Assembly: GCF_002453355.1 (NCBI RefSeq) | Contig: NZ_DKGQ01000010.1 | Span: 1 to 42,483, forward strand | Direction: 5' to 3' | DNA length: 42,483 nt | Origin: Psychrobacter sp. UBA6766 | Lineage (GTDB): Bacteria > Pseudomonadota > Gammaproteobacteria > Pseudomonadales > Moraxellaceae | In this document: positions 1 through 7,679 of the stretch, piece by piece | Layout: every line of letters starts with the position of its first letter | How positions within the stretch are numbered: position 1 is the stretch's first letter | The notes under the pieces: generated by a model | Database searches by the model: none | What the model was told of the DNA's origin: nothing | Seen by the model: the letters and a program-made list of their open reading frames with translations, nothing else | Translations under genes and position numbers: made by a program

Positions 1-26
1 CATCGTCAGCTCTCTATTCTAGATTC

Positions 27-60
27 GCCCCCAACGTTAATTCGTTGGGGGCTTTTCTTT
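27..60 (+). terminator. Rho-independent terminator of a gene left of the window
   Basis: A perfect 10-bp GC-rich stem (27-36 pairing with 43-52) with a 6-nt loop TTAATT is followed by TTTTCTTT. The T-tract is on the + strand, so it ends a + strand transcript whose gene lies left of the window. The 26 bases before it show no recognisable gene end. Confidence 0.85.
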
Positions 61-395
61 GTGTGCGCGGTTCTCATAGACGAAGATCCTCACTCATCAG
101 AACAAGGGTTTTGTCCTGAAGCTACTATCACGAGTGGTTATTCATCAGCTGACTTACTGAAAACTTCCTTCAAGCTAGTTGGTTGTTTGCGCTTAACTTC
201 ATTGTGCTCGTGACGCGCTTTAGAGGTAGATGGTAGGCTTAACTAGACCATGATTGGGTAGGGTTAAAATAGGGCTTATAATTAAACTGTAAGCTTATAA
301 GTTTCTGAAACAGGTATTAAACCCATTCCAGAATAATTGATTGGTAATTAGCTGCTAGTCTACTTCTATAAGATCACAGATCTATTCAAGAGTTT
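61..395. other. Intergenic stretch without a recognised gene
   Basis: This 335-nt stretch lies between the terminator and the 3' end of the nucleoside permease gene. The only structure noted is an AT-rich inverted repeat, CTTATAA at 275-281 and TTATAAG at 295-301, about 95 nt past the permease stop. On the minus strand it is followed by CCCTATTTT and could be a weak terminator. No RNA gene or promoter stands out. Confidence 0.4.
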
Positions 396-1421
396 TTATT
401 TTTGCTGGAGTTCTGGTACGCCATTCTTCCAAACTGTCCAGTTATTAACAATATGATCAACAGTTTTTGATCCTACTAACACTATATTTTCTACTGTTTC
501 TGCAAACCCACCAGCGGTTTCTCCTGGAGCTGGATCTAGATGTTGAAGAGTAGTCTCATTTGGATGGCCTTGGTCAAAGTTTACTGCACCACGTAAGCTC
601 ATTATGCGCTCAGTTCCTACAGTTCTATCTAGAACTTGCGCTATTGCAGCGGCTTCCATTTCAGTGATTACGTAATCATCAGCATTATACAGCTCAGTGA
701 TGTATTGAGCTTGTTTAGACAAACCGGGACCATGAAAAAACGTATCTCCTGTCATATGAGTCCCTACCGTTATGGCTGGACTACGTCTTGCTTCAGCATT
801 TGGGTATCTCATTCGATAAACACTGGCTTCTTTTGAGTCTTTCAAAGAAACTGACTCGCTCAGATATAGGTTCCATTTAAGTAATTTAGGGTTGAGTTGA
901 TAACGACGAATATCTTCATAACCTTTGCGAGGCATAAAAGTAGGCGCGCCTTTTTCGCCTTCTTCTGCTTTCCAACGGTGACCTAAGTCATAATCCACCA
1001 GCCAAGATGCCCAGCTTACATCTCCTATAGTGCCTTTATTAGGAGGTGTGCCTGCGACGCCGCTTAGAATGAAATAACTCTTTGAAAAATCAAATTTAGG
1101 AGAGAGTGTAATTGCTTGCATAGATGCTGAAGATCCTACTTTACCCATACCTAATACTGACCCACAGACGCCTTCAGAATTACAGTAGACTGGGCTATAA
1201 GCTCCTTCTACTTTTATAGGCTTACTGTCGGCAAAATACCGCGCATACCAATGCTGAAACTCACCTGCTTTATCTCCACTGTTTTCGCCAATTTCAAACA
1301 TTGCTGCAATAAATACTTTCACTGGGATTATATCTTGATGAGTTTTAGCTTGTGCACTGCTGCAAAACATGATTATCATAGTAAAAAATGATAGATAAAA
1401 AGAATGTCTTTTTATAAACAT
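396..1421 (-). CDS. Purine nucleoside permease-like protein (NUP family), exported
   Basis: The 341-aa protein resembles the NUP family: proteins with a nucleoside-phosphorylase-like fold, named after a yeast purine nucleoside permease. Family-like segments are ILSGVAGTPPNKGTIGD near residues 118-134 and the phosphorylase-type EMEAAAIAQVL near residue 255. Residues 1-25 form a signal peptide (basic MFIKRH, hydrophobic core, AQA cleavage site), so the mature protein is probably periplasmic. Beyond that peptide I see no membrane helices, so 'permease' may be misleading; nucleoside binding or phosphorolysis are equally possible. The start is preceded by TAGG about 9 nt away. It stands alone, divergent from the osmC-like gene, with a long hairpin in the shared upstream region. 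Confidence 0.8.
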   Translation of the reverse strand: MFIKRHSFYLSFFTMIIMFCSSAQAKTHQDIIPVKVFIAAMFEIGENSGDKAGEFQHWYARYFADSKPIKVEGAYSPVYCNSEGVCGSVLGMGKVGSSASMQAITLSPKFDFSKSYFILSGVAGTPPNKGTIGDVSWASWLVDYDLGHRWKAEEGEKGAPTFMPRKGYEDIRRYQLNPKLLKWNLYLSESVSLKDSKEASVYRMRYPNAEARRSPAITVGTHMTGDTFFHGPGLSKQAQYITELYNADDYVITEMEAAAIAQVLDRTVGTERIMSLRGAVNFDQGHPNETTLQHLDPAPGETAGGFAETVENIVLVGSKTVDHIVNNWTVWKNGVPELQQK

Positions 1422-1471
1422 ATTGGATGCCTATTTGAAATATGTGATTCTGAGTTTGATTAATTTACATG

Positions 1472-1507
1472 CCAACACTCTTCTAGCTAAAGCTAGGAGA
1501 GTGTTGG
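1472..1507. repeat. Long near-perfect hairpin between divergent genes
   Basis: Arms 1472-1488 and 1491-1507 are complementary over 17 positions with one G-T mismatch (1482/1497); a real hairpin would open the innermost pairs. No T-tract follows on either strand, and the element sits 50 nt upstream of one start codon and about 170 nt upstream of the other. It therefore does not look like a terminator. A palindromic repeat element, an operator or a cruciform are the options. Confidence 0.75.
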
Positions 1508-1675
1508 TGCACAGGGTACCATAATCTGTAGATAGGCTGCAGAAGCTAGCTAACTTAAAGCGTCGATCAATAGGTTTTAATATAAATAGCGTTTCTCTTT
1601 TTCAGCTATTAATATATTAATCTGAAGCTTATTAAAAATAGAAGTTTAACAATCATAACTAACAAAGAGAAAACT

Positions 1676-2086
1676 ATGACAACTTCAAAAGTAACCTACC
1701 AAGGCAATCTACGCACTACCGCCATTCACTTTCAGTCAAACAATGAAATAATTACTGATGCTCCTATCGATAATCAAGGTAAAGGCGAAGCGTTTTCACC
1801 GACTGATTTATTGGCGACCAGCTTAGCCAGTTGCATGTTGACCATTATCGGTATTAAAGCGCGTGATATGGAGATCGACATTGCAGGTACTACCGCTGAG
1901 GTGACCAAAATAATGGCAGCTGAGCCAAGACGTGTCAGTGAAATACATGTCGAGATCACTTTTAATCAAGAGTTAGACGATAAAACGCAAAAGATATTCT
2001 ACAACACTGCGTTAACTTGTCCGGTTGCGAAAAGCATCCATCCTGATATCATTCAAAAGGTAACTATTGACTCTAAGAGCTATTAA
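1676..2086 (+). CDS. OsmC family peroxiredoxin-like protein
   Basis: This 136-aa cytoplasmic protein belongs to the OsmC/Ohr superfamily, which reduces organic hydroperoxides with a pair of conserved cysteines. Both are present: Cys53 in LASCMLT and Cys115 in LTCPVAKSIHPD. The GEAFSPTDLLATSLASC segment is typical of the YhfA-like OsmC branch rather than Ohr. The start follows an AAAGAG ribosome binding site. It is probably the first gene of a short cluster with the flavodoxin-like gene 52 nt downstream. A 7-bp inverted repeat (2075-2081 and 2094-2100) brackets its stop codon. The substrate cannot be read from sequence. Confidence 0.9.
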   Translation: MTTSKVTYQGNLRTTAIHFQSNNEIITDAPIDNQGKGEAFSPTDLLATSLASCMLTIIGIKARDMEIDIAGTTAEVTKIMAAEPRRVSEIHVEITFNQELDDKTQKIFYNTALTCPVAKSIHPDIIQKVTIDSKSY

Positions 2087-2138
2087 TTCTAAAAGCTCTT
2101 GATTCATAGAACTAATGATCTTTATAGGGGTGAGTAAA

Positions 2139-2603
2139 ATGGCCATCAAAACCTTACTTATTGTCGCTCATGCACCGTCGCCTAATACCAAGAAATTGGC
2201 TCACGCGGCGTATCATGGTGCCAATCATCCTGATATAGATATCAATGTCATATTAAAGTTACCACAGGATACTCAGCCTGAAGATGTATTGGCAGCGGAT
2301 GCGCTAATACTAGGGACGACTGAGAATTTGGCTTATATGGCAGGGCTGACGAAAGATTTTTTTGATCGCTGTTATTATCCAGTGTTAGAAGAGAAGCAAG
2401 GCATGCCATTTGCGTTATATATCCGAGCAGGTCATGATGGAACGGGTACCAAACTTGCTATAAAGACTATCATTACCGGCCTGCGCTGGAATCAAATCCA
2501 AGATACGTTGATTTTACAAGGGGATTGGCAAGAGGTATTTACTGAGCAAGTAGAAGAGCTAGCAATGACACTTGCAGCTGGGGTAGATGCAGGTATTTAT
2601 TAG
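2139..2603 (+). CDS. Flavodoxin-like / NAD(P)H-dependent FMN reductase family protein
   Basis: The protein (154 aa from this start) begins with a Rossmann-like strand TLLIVAHAPSPNTKKLA, the phosphate-binding loop pattern of flavodoxins and NADPH:FMN reductases. It continues with ADALILGTTENLAYMAGLTKDFFDR, which matches the flavin-facing second loop. It is probably a small soluble FMN oxidoreductase of unknown substrate. I chose ATG 2139 because AGGGGTGAG lies just upstream with good spacing; an ATG at 2115 would add eight residues and has no ribosome binding site. Gene order with OsmC suggests a redox or stress role, which is inference. Confidence 0.8.
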   Translation: MAIKTLLIVAHAPSPNTKKLAHAAYHGANHPDIDINVILKLPQDTQPEDVLAADALILGTTENLAYMAGLTKDFFDRCYYPVLEEKQGMPFALYIRAGHDGTGTKLAIKTIITGLRWNQIQDTLILQGDWQEVFTEQVEELAMTLAAGVDAGIY

Positions 2604-2671
2604 ATTGTAGTTGCTTATCGCCATTATTAATATCAGCGCTTTATTTATTCAGAATGATAAGGGTGGTAATT

Positions 2672-3325
2672 GTGTTTAACGATGATGCAAATAATACTCA
2701 GTCTATTGCTCCAGAGGGCGTGCCGTTTTCCCAAGCTTGCGAAAATAATAAGCAACCTATTTTAGAGATTTTGCAAAAAGAGCTGCAAGATGCAACGCAT
2801 GTATTAGAAGTTGGGTCTGGAACGGGGCAGCATAGCGTCTATTTTGCGCCGCGATTGACGCATCTAACTTGGCAGACTAGTGATGTTTCAGCGCATCATC
2901 ACATTATCAATGCTTGGCATGCCGCTTACCCTGCGCCAAATTTATATGCGCCATTAGCTTTTGATTTATCTTGTGATTCGATACCAATCAACAAAGCCAA
3001 TCCCACTTCTTACGATGCAGTATTTACTGCTAATACCTTACATATTATTTCTTGGGCATTGGTTAAAACGCTTTTTGAATTGGTCGGAAATACTTTACCT
3101 CTAGAAGGTAAACTTATCGTTTACGGACCGTTTAATGATAATGGACTCTATAGTAGTGAAAGTAATCGTCAGTTTGATTTAAGTCTACGACAGCGTGATA
3201 GCAACAGTGGTATCCGTGATTTGCAAGACGTTATAAAAGTAGCTCAAAAGAATAAATTGCAATTATCACATCAATATTCAATGCCCGCCAATAATCTAAT
3301 CTTAGTTTTTCAAAAGCAATCGTAA
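2672..3325 (+). CDS. DUF938 family class I SAM-dependent methyltransferase
   Basis: The protein has the glycine-rich SAM motif I, VLEVGSGTGQHSVYFAPRL, preceded by the FSQACENNKQPILEILQ segment characteristic of DUF938 proteins. A later TANTLHIISW corresponds to the post-motif region. Substrate and pathway are unknown for the family. A GTG start at 2672 with AAGGGTGG a few bases upstream is preferred over the in-frame ATG at 2654, which has no visible ribosome binding site; the difference is six residues. It lies 68 nt after the flavodoxin-like gene and may be the last gene of that cluster. No clear terminator follows. Confidence 0.8.
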   Translation: MFNDDANNTQSIAPEGVPFSQACENNKQPILEILQKELQDATHVLEVGSGTGQHSVYFAPRLTHLTWQTSDVSAHHHIINAWHAAYPAPNLYAPLAFDLSCDSIPINKANPTSYDAVFTANTLHIISWALVKTLFELVGNTLPLEGKLIVYGPFNDNGLYSSESNRQFDLSLRQRDSNSGIRDLQDVIKVAQKNKLQLSHQYSMPANNLILVFQKQS

Positions 3326-3743
3326 CCTACCCCTGCTTTTAATCTAGTCCATTAATTACTCTATCAAAACGCTATTTTATTCTATTGCCCTTTGATTGAA
3401 TCCTCTCTTCTGGTTTTAACGTCAAGTTTATTATTAATAATAAAATCAATTAAAATTGTTTCGTAGCCTTGCGCGCAGGCATCGTGATTAACCAAAAATC
3501 AACACGCTTAACGATATATGTGACATACCTACGGTAGATTTTGAGTAATATGATTGATGAGCTTATCGATGCTGTCATGCATCAATGTCTAACAGCATTC
3601 TCATCTATCAAGAAACAATTGCGCTGAACACAGAAAATTAAACGACATCTGAAGTCAAAGTTATCTCTAAGGATATAAAACTGTGTTGGTGCTTATTTGG
3701 TGGGCTATCTGTAGTCCATTTTACTCATTAGCTAGGATATTTT
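3326..3743. other. Long leader region upstream of the catalase gene
   Basis: This 418-nt stretch has no convincing open reading frame. It holds two interlocked 7-bp inverted repeats: ATTGATG at 3553-3559 with CATCAAT at 3580-3586, and ATGCTGT at 3569-3575 with ACAGCAT at 3592-3598. It must contain the catalase promoter, but I could not pick a clear -35/-10 pair or an OxyR-type spaced ATAG/CTAT array. AGGA about 8 nt before the catalase ATG is the ribosome binding site. Confidence 0.5.
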
Positions 3744-5831
3744 ATGAAGAAGAATATTGATCATACCGACCCCGCTAAAAATATGAATACCGAACGTGGT
3801 AATGGCGGTGAAACGCATCAGCGTGCCGATGGTGATACAAGAGCGATGACCACCCAGCAAGGCGTTGTCATTTCTGACAATCAAAATTCGCTTAGAGCCA
3901 ATACTCGTGGTCCAACGTTGTTAGAAGATTTTGTCTTACGCGAAAAAATTACTCATTTTGACCATGAGCGTATTCCTGAGCGTGTGGTGCATGCGCGCGG
4001 TAGTGCTGCCCACGGTTATTTTGAGCTGACCGAGTCATTAGAAGAGTATACGACGGCGAAAATTCTTACGGAAACGGGTAAGCAGACGCCTTTATTTACC
4101 CGTTTTTCTACCGTAGCCGGTAATAAGGGCTCAAAAGATACGCCACGAGACGTTCGTGGTTTTGCCGTAAAGATGTATACTGAAGAGGGTAATTGGGACT
4201 TAGTCAGTAACAATATGCCGATTTTCTTTATTCAAGATGCGATTAAATTCCCTGATTTGGTTCATGCAGTTAAGCCTGAGCCTGATCGTGGCTTTCCACA
4301 AGCGGCCTCTGCTCACGATACCTTTTGGGATTTTGTTTCCCTTAGCCCTGAAACCATGCACAATGTCATTTGGTTAATGAGTGATCGCGCGCTGCCGCGT
4401 AGCTTTAGTATGATGGAAGGCTTTAGTATTCACAGTTATCGTTTTATCAATAAAAACGGCAAAAGCACCTTTGTGCGTTTTCATTGGAAGCCGGTTAATG
4501 GCGTACAATCATTAATTTGGGATGAAGCTGTTAAAGTTTCGGGCGCCGATCCTGATTATAACCGCCGTGATTTGTTTGAGTCGATCGAACAAGGTTATTT
4601 CCCTGAATGGCATCTTGGTGTTCAGTTATTTACTGAAGAAGAGGCAGCGACATTCCCATTTGACCATTTGGATGCGACCAAACTGATTCCTGAAGAACTG
4701 GTTCCAGTAAAAATCGTTGGTAAAATGGTGCTAAACCGTTATCCAGATAACTTTTTTGCAGAAACCGAACAAGTGGCGTTTTGTCCATCGCACGTGCCAC
4801 CAGGCATCGATTTTAGTAACGATCCATTGCTGCAAGGTCGACTGTTTAGTTACCTTGATACTCAGCTTTTCAGACTAGGGTCACCAAACTTTGCCCAAAT
4901 TCCGATTAATGCGCCAAAATGTCCATTTGCCAATAATCAGCAAGACGGCTATATGCAAATGCACGTTCCGAAAACCAGAACGCTTTATGATCCTCAAAGC
5001 TTAGACCCTGAGCGTCCGCGTGAAAACCCGAAAAAAGGTTTTGAGTCATTTCATGAGCAGTTAGATGACGGTGTTAAAGGTCGCGTACGCGCTGAAAGCT
5101 TCGCGGACCATTATAGCCAGCCGCGTATGTTCTATCGAAGCCAGACGCCAACTGAGCAAGCCCATATCGCCTCTGCCTATGCGTTTGAGCTCGGTAAAGT
5201 AGATACGCCGCATGTACGAACACGAATGCTTGGTCATTTAATGAACATTGACGAAGACTTGGCAAATCGTGTAGCAACGGCATTGGGAATGAAGCTACCA
5301 GAAGCCATAGAACCAGCAGCGCCAGTACAAGATTTGCCAACCTCTAAGCCACTACAAACGATTGGTCGAACGCCAAAGAGTTTAAAGGCACGAATGATTG
5401 GTATTTTAGTCGCAGAAGGCTCGAAGCATAGTGAAATTCAGAAGTTTGAAGAGGCAGCAATGGCGCAAGGTGCTCGCGTTAAGATTGTGGCACCAAATAA
5501 AGAGGTAACTTTAGATGATGGGATTATCATACAAGCCGATGAGCGTGTCGCTGGTGGTCCGTCAGTCATGTTTGATGCCGTAGTGAGTATCATCATGCCA
5601 GATCAAGCGAAAAAGCTGGCAAAAGATAGTTCTACTCTAGATTGGTTCAATGATGCTTATGTTCACTGTAAAGCAATTGCTTATTGCGGCGCGACCGATG
5701 AGTTTATCTTGAGTAAACTACCGATTGAAAAAGATACGTTTGTGACGCCACTCGCTGAGCTTGAAAGCTTTATCGAAAATGCCAAATCACGCTTGTGGGA
5801 GCGTGAGCCAAAGGTGCGTGACTTGGCTTAA
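3744..5831 (+). CDS. katE: Large-subunit (clade 2) catalase, KatE/HPII type
   Basis: This heme catalase converts hydrogen peroxide to water and oxygen. At 695 aa it is of the large-subunit type, slightly shorter than E. coli HPII (753 aa). Catalytic His83 lies in VVHARGSAAHG, Asn156 in VSNNMPIFF and the heme-ligand Tyr370 in GRLFSYLDTQ; their spacing (73 and 287 residues from the His) equals that of His128, Asn201 and Tyr415 in HPII. Residues from about 550 form the C-terminal flavodoxin/DJ-1-like domain (MIGILVAEGSKHSEI). The position of HPII His392, which crosslinks to the heme tyrosine, is Cys347 here. It is monocistronic and ends at a hairpin terminator. The long upstream region suggests regulation. 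Confidence 0.96.
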   Translation: MKKNIDHTDPAKNMNTERGNGGETHQRADGDTRAMTTQQGVVISDNQNSLRANTRGPTLLEDFVLREKITHFDHERIPERVVHARGSAAHGYFELTESLEEYTTAKILTETGKQTPLFTRFSTVAGNKGSKDTPRDVRGFAVKMYTEEGNWDLVSNNMPIFFIQDAIKFPDLVHAVKPEPDRGFPQAASAHDTFWDFVSLSPETMHNVIWLMSDRALPRSFSMMEGFSIHSYRFINKNGKSTFVRFHWKPVNGVQSLIWDEAVKVSGADPDYNRRDLFESIEQGYFPEWHLGVQLFTEEEAATFPFDHLDATKLIPEELVPVKIVGKMVLNRYPDNFFAETEQVAFCPSHVPPGIDFSNDPLLQGRLFSYLDTQLFRLGSPNFAQIPINAPKCPFANNQQDGYMQMHVPKTRTLYDPQSLDPERPRENPKKGFESFHEQLDDGVKGRVRAESFADHYSQPRMFYRSQTPTEQAHIASAYAFELGKVDTPHVRTRMLGHLMNIDEDLANRVATALGMKLPEAIEPAAPVQDLPTSKPLQTIGRTPKSLKARMIGILVAEGSKHSEIQKFEEAAMAQGARVKIVAPNKEVTLDDGIIIQADERVAGGPSVMFDAVVSIIMPDQAKKLAKDSSTLDWFNDAYVHCKAIAYCGATDEFILSKLPIEKDTFVTPLAELESFIENAKSRLWEREPKVRDLA

Positions 5832-5860
5832 TTGATAATAATATAGCTTGCTAATAATAA

Positions 5861-5888
5861 AAAACTCAGCCTATGTGCTGGGTTTTTT
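5861..5888. terminator. Terminator after the catalase gene
   Basis: A 10-bp stem, 5861-5870 with 5877-5886, has one G-T pair, a CTATGT loop and a closing run of six T on the + strand. The opposite strand also reads into a T-run, but no minus-strand gene needs it here. Confidence 0.85.
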
Positions 5889-6086
5889 GTCTAATGACTT
5901 TGTAGATTAACGATAAATGACTTTTCAACACTTTAACTTTAGTCACAAGCGTTCACTCAAAGACGTTTATTTTTAACTGATGAACGTTATACTAAAGGAC
6001 AGTTTTTTATTATTACATCAAAAAAGTGACTAAAATGCATCACTGATTAGCGATTAGTAAAGCAGGAAAGAGGTCAAGGAAGATAA

Positions 6087-6869
6087 ATGAGTTTATGTCA
6101 AATCGTACGTTTGGACGGTTATATTCAAAGCAGCTATCTTGCTGTTTATCCAGATAAATTGCTGTTATTGGATGGCGGCTGTCGTCCTGATGTGGCAATG
6201 ATACTGGATTATATTAAAAACACGCTCAAGCGTCCAGTTAGTGATTTAAAAGTGGTGATTGTCACTCATATGCATCCAGATCATGCAGGTGGCGCGCATA
6301 AGCTTAGAAAAGCCACTGGCTGCCTGATTGTCTCGGCTGTCAAAGAAACTCAGTGGTATAGTGGTTTTGGAGGGCAAGTCATGCATTTGGTCGATTTGGG
6401 TCTTGCTCACTATGTGGCAAAGAGGCAAGGGCGTTCTTTTAAAAAACTCTGGTATCCTGCGCACTTAGAGCCTGATTTGACAGTAAGCGATGGTGATACT
6501 GTTCCGCAATTTGATGACTGGCAGGTACTTGAGACGCCAGGGCATACGGATCGCGATTTATCCTTGTTTCATGTTTCAAGCCGTCAAGTTTATACCGCCG
6601 ATTTAATTATTAAGCTGCGCCATAAATTTGTCGCACCGTTTCCCATTTATAATCCTAAAGTTTATATGCAGTCACTACAAAAGGTAAAAGACTTACAACC
6701 ATCTAATGTCATGATGGCGCATGGCTGTGAGTTGGGTATCGATGCAGCAACTTTTGATCAGCTCATTGCGCAAGCGCCTAAGCATCGGCGCACTATTAAA
6801 GATACCATTAAGCATAAATTGCTTTGGCGCCAAGATGATGGCTTTAGTATCCGGAAACGTAAACGCTAA
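6087..6869 (+). CDS. MBL-fold metallo-hydrolase
   Basis: The 260-aa protein carries a complete dinuclear metal site of the metallo-beta-lactamase fold: His61-x-His63-x-Asp65-His66 in THMHPDHAGG, His153 in ETPGHTDRD, Asp172 in YTADLI and His212 in MMAHG. It should be a cytoplasmic zinc or iron hydrolase acting on an unidentified ester, thioester or lactone. It does not show the extra domains of RNase J, glyoxalase II or flavodiiron proteins. AAGGAAG lies about 7 nt before the ATG. It stands alone, shares a bidirectional terminator with the tRNA-Lys genes, and has a basic C-terminus (IRKRKR). Confidence 0.88.
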   Translation: MSLCQIVRLDGYIQSSYLAVYPDKLLLLDGGCRPDVAMILDYIKNTLKRPVSDLKVVIVTHMHPDHAGGAHKLRKATGCLIVSAVKETQWYSGFGGQVMHLVDLGLAHYVAKRQGRSFKKLWYPAHLEPDLTVSDGDTVPQFDDWQVLETPGHTDRDLSLFHVSSRQVYTADLIIKLRHKFVAPFPIYNPKVYMQSLQKVKDLQPSNVMMAHGCELGIDAATFDQLIAQAPKHRRTIKDTIKHKLLWRQDDGFSIRKRKR

Positions 6870-6904
6870 AGTTCATTGAAACTCTACAAATGAAAGACAT
6901 AAAA

Positions 6905-6935
6905 AAAAGCCCAATCATTAGATGACTGGGCTTTT
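6905..6935. terminator. Bidirectional terminator between the MBL gene and tRNA-Lys
   Basis: Outer arms AAAAGCCCA (6905-6913) and TGGGCTTTT (6927-6935) pair, and TCAT/ATGA extend the stem. On the minus strand eight T follow, giving a strong terminator 8 nt past the tRNA-Lys 3' end. On the + strand it can end the MBL transcript. Confidence 0.9.
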
Positions 6936-6942
6936 CTAAATA

Positions 6943-7018
6943 TGGTGGGCCGACCGCGACTCGAACGCGGGACCAATTGATTAAAAGTCAACTGCTCTAC
7001 CAACTGAGCTATCGGCCC
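6943..7018 (-). tRNA. tRNA-Lys (anticodon UUU), downstream copy
   Basis: The minus strand folds as a standard 76-nt tRNA: acceptor GGGCCGA pairing with TCGGCCC, a D-arm with AGCTCAGTTGGTAGAGC, anticodon loop CTTTTAA with TTT, T-arm containing GTTCGAGTC, and an encoded 3' CCA. It is identical to the second copy 156 nt upstream and is followed directly by a terminator, so the two are probably cotranscribed. Confidence 0.97.
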
Positions 7019-7021
7019 TGA

Positions 7022-7056
7022 AGAGCGTATAAAAAAAGCATTGCTTTTTTAGCTCT
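7022..7056 (-). repeat. Hairpin in the leader of the downstream tRNA-Lys copy
   Basis: AGAGC (7022-7026) pairs with GCTCT (7052-7056), enclosing an A6-GC/GC-T6 inner stem with a 3-nt loop. It ends only a few bases from the 5' end of the mature tRNA. The same element precedes the other tRNA copy (7254-7288) with two base changes in and next to the loop. Confidence 0.65.
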
Positions 7057-7174
7057 GCAAGATAAATTTCCTTAAAGGAAAATTTATAACAACTAGACAT
7101 CAAAAACAATGTCTTTAAACTTATTATGCCACTACCGGATAGGGTAGCATACATCATAAGTATAATACTAAATA

Positions 7175-7250
7175 TGGTGGGCCGACCGCGACTCGAACGC
7201 GGGACCAATTGATTAAAAGTCAACTGCTCTACCAACTGAGCTATCGGCCC
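7175..7250 (-). tRNA. tRNA-Lys (anticodon UUU), upstream copy
   Basis: The 76 bases are identical to the other tRNA-Lys, including the TTT anticodon and encoded CCA. It is the first tRNA of the transcript. The 156-nt spacer to the second copy reproduces much of the leader that precedes this copy, so the pair arose by tandem duplication of tRNA plus leader. Confidence 0.97.
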
Positions 7251-7679
7251 TGAAGAGCGTATAAAAAAAGTACTGCTTTTTTAGCTCTGCAAGAGAATTT
7301 ACATTTTCGTAAATTCTGTGGAAACTATAAATTGCATGACAATTTTAGCTTCGCAAGATAAATTTCCTTAAAGGGAAACTTATTAAAACCAGACATCTAA
7401 AAAATGTCTATAAGCTTAATTTCTTTATCTATAGATGAATCTATATCAAAAGAGGCAACAAGCTTGTTTCATCGTTTAGATTATTTGTATCGCTAAACGT
7501 GAGAGCACATTATATATATAATTTTGACAATTACAACCCCGAATCCTAAAAAAAGTGCAAATCCTTGCTAATAACTGATAATTTTTTTAATTTAAGTGCT
7601 ATTTGTCTTTTGGACTAAATAAAATACTAACAATATCGCCCTTTAAAAGGGTAATTTTAGATATCAAGGCTAAATTTTC
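7251..7679. repeat. tRNA-Lys leader repeats and gap up to macB
   Basis: This gap between tRNA-Lys and the macB stop codon has no gene. Bases 7251-7294 and about 7359-7418 match the spacer between the two tRNAs (7019-7062 and about 7063-7123). The extra 64 nt (7295-7358) here are flanked by short direct repeats ending in GCAAGA and include a 9-bp stem, 7294-7302 with 7309-7317. A small palindrome CCCTTTAAAAGGG lies near 7639-7651, just past macB, without a T-tract. The tRNA promoter candidate is at 7509-7536. Confidence 0.7.
7509..7536 (-). promoter_or_regulatory. Candidate sigma70 promoter for the tRNA-Lys pair
   Basis: On the minus strand TTGTAA (7536-7531) and TATAAT (7514-7509) are 16 nt apart. 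Transcription would start near 7502 and run about 250 nt before the first tRNA. A promoter closer to the tRNA cannot be excluded. Confidence 0.5.

Noticed and set aside
3326..3743. OxyR operator upstream of the catalase gene
   Set aside because: Scattered ATAG/CTAT-like bits exist, but not with the four-element spacing of a real OxyR site.
6981..7235. 84-aa minus-strand frame
   Set aside because: It covers parts of both tRNA-Lys genes and their spacer, so it is not a protein gene.
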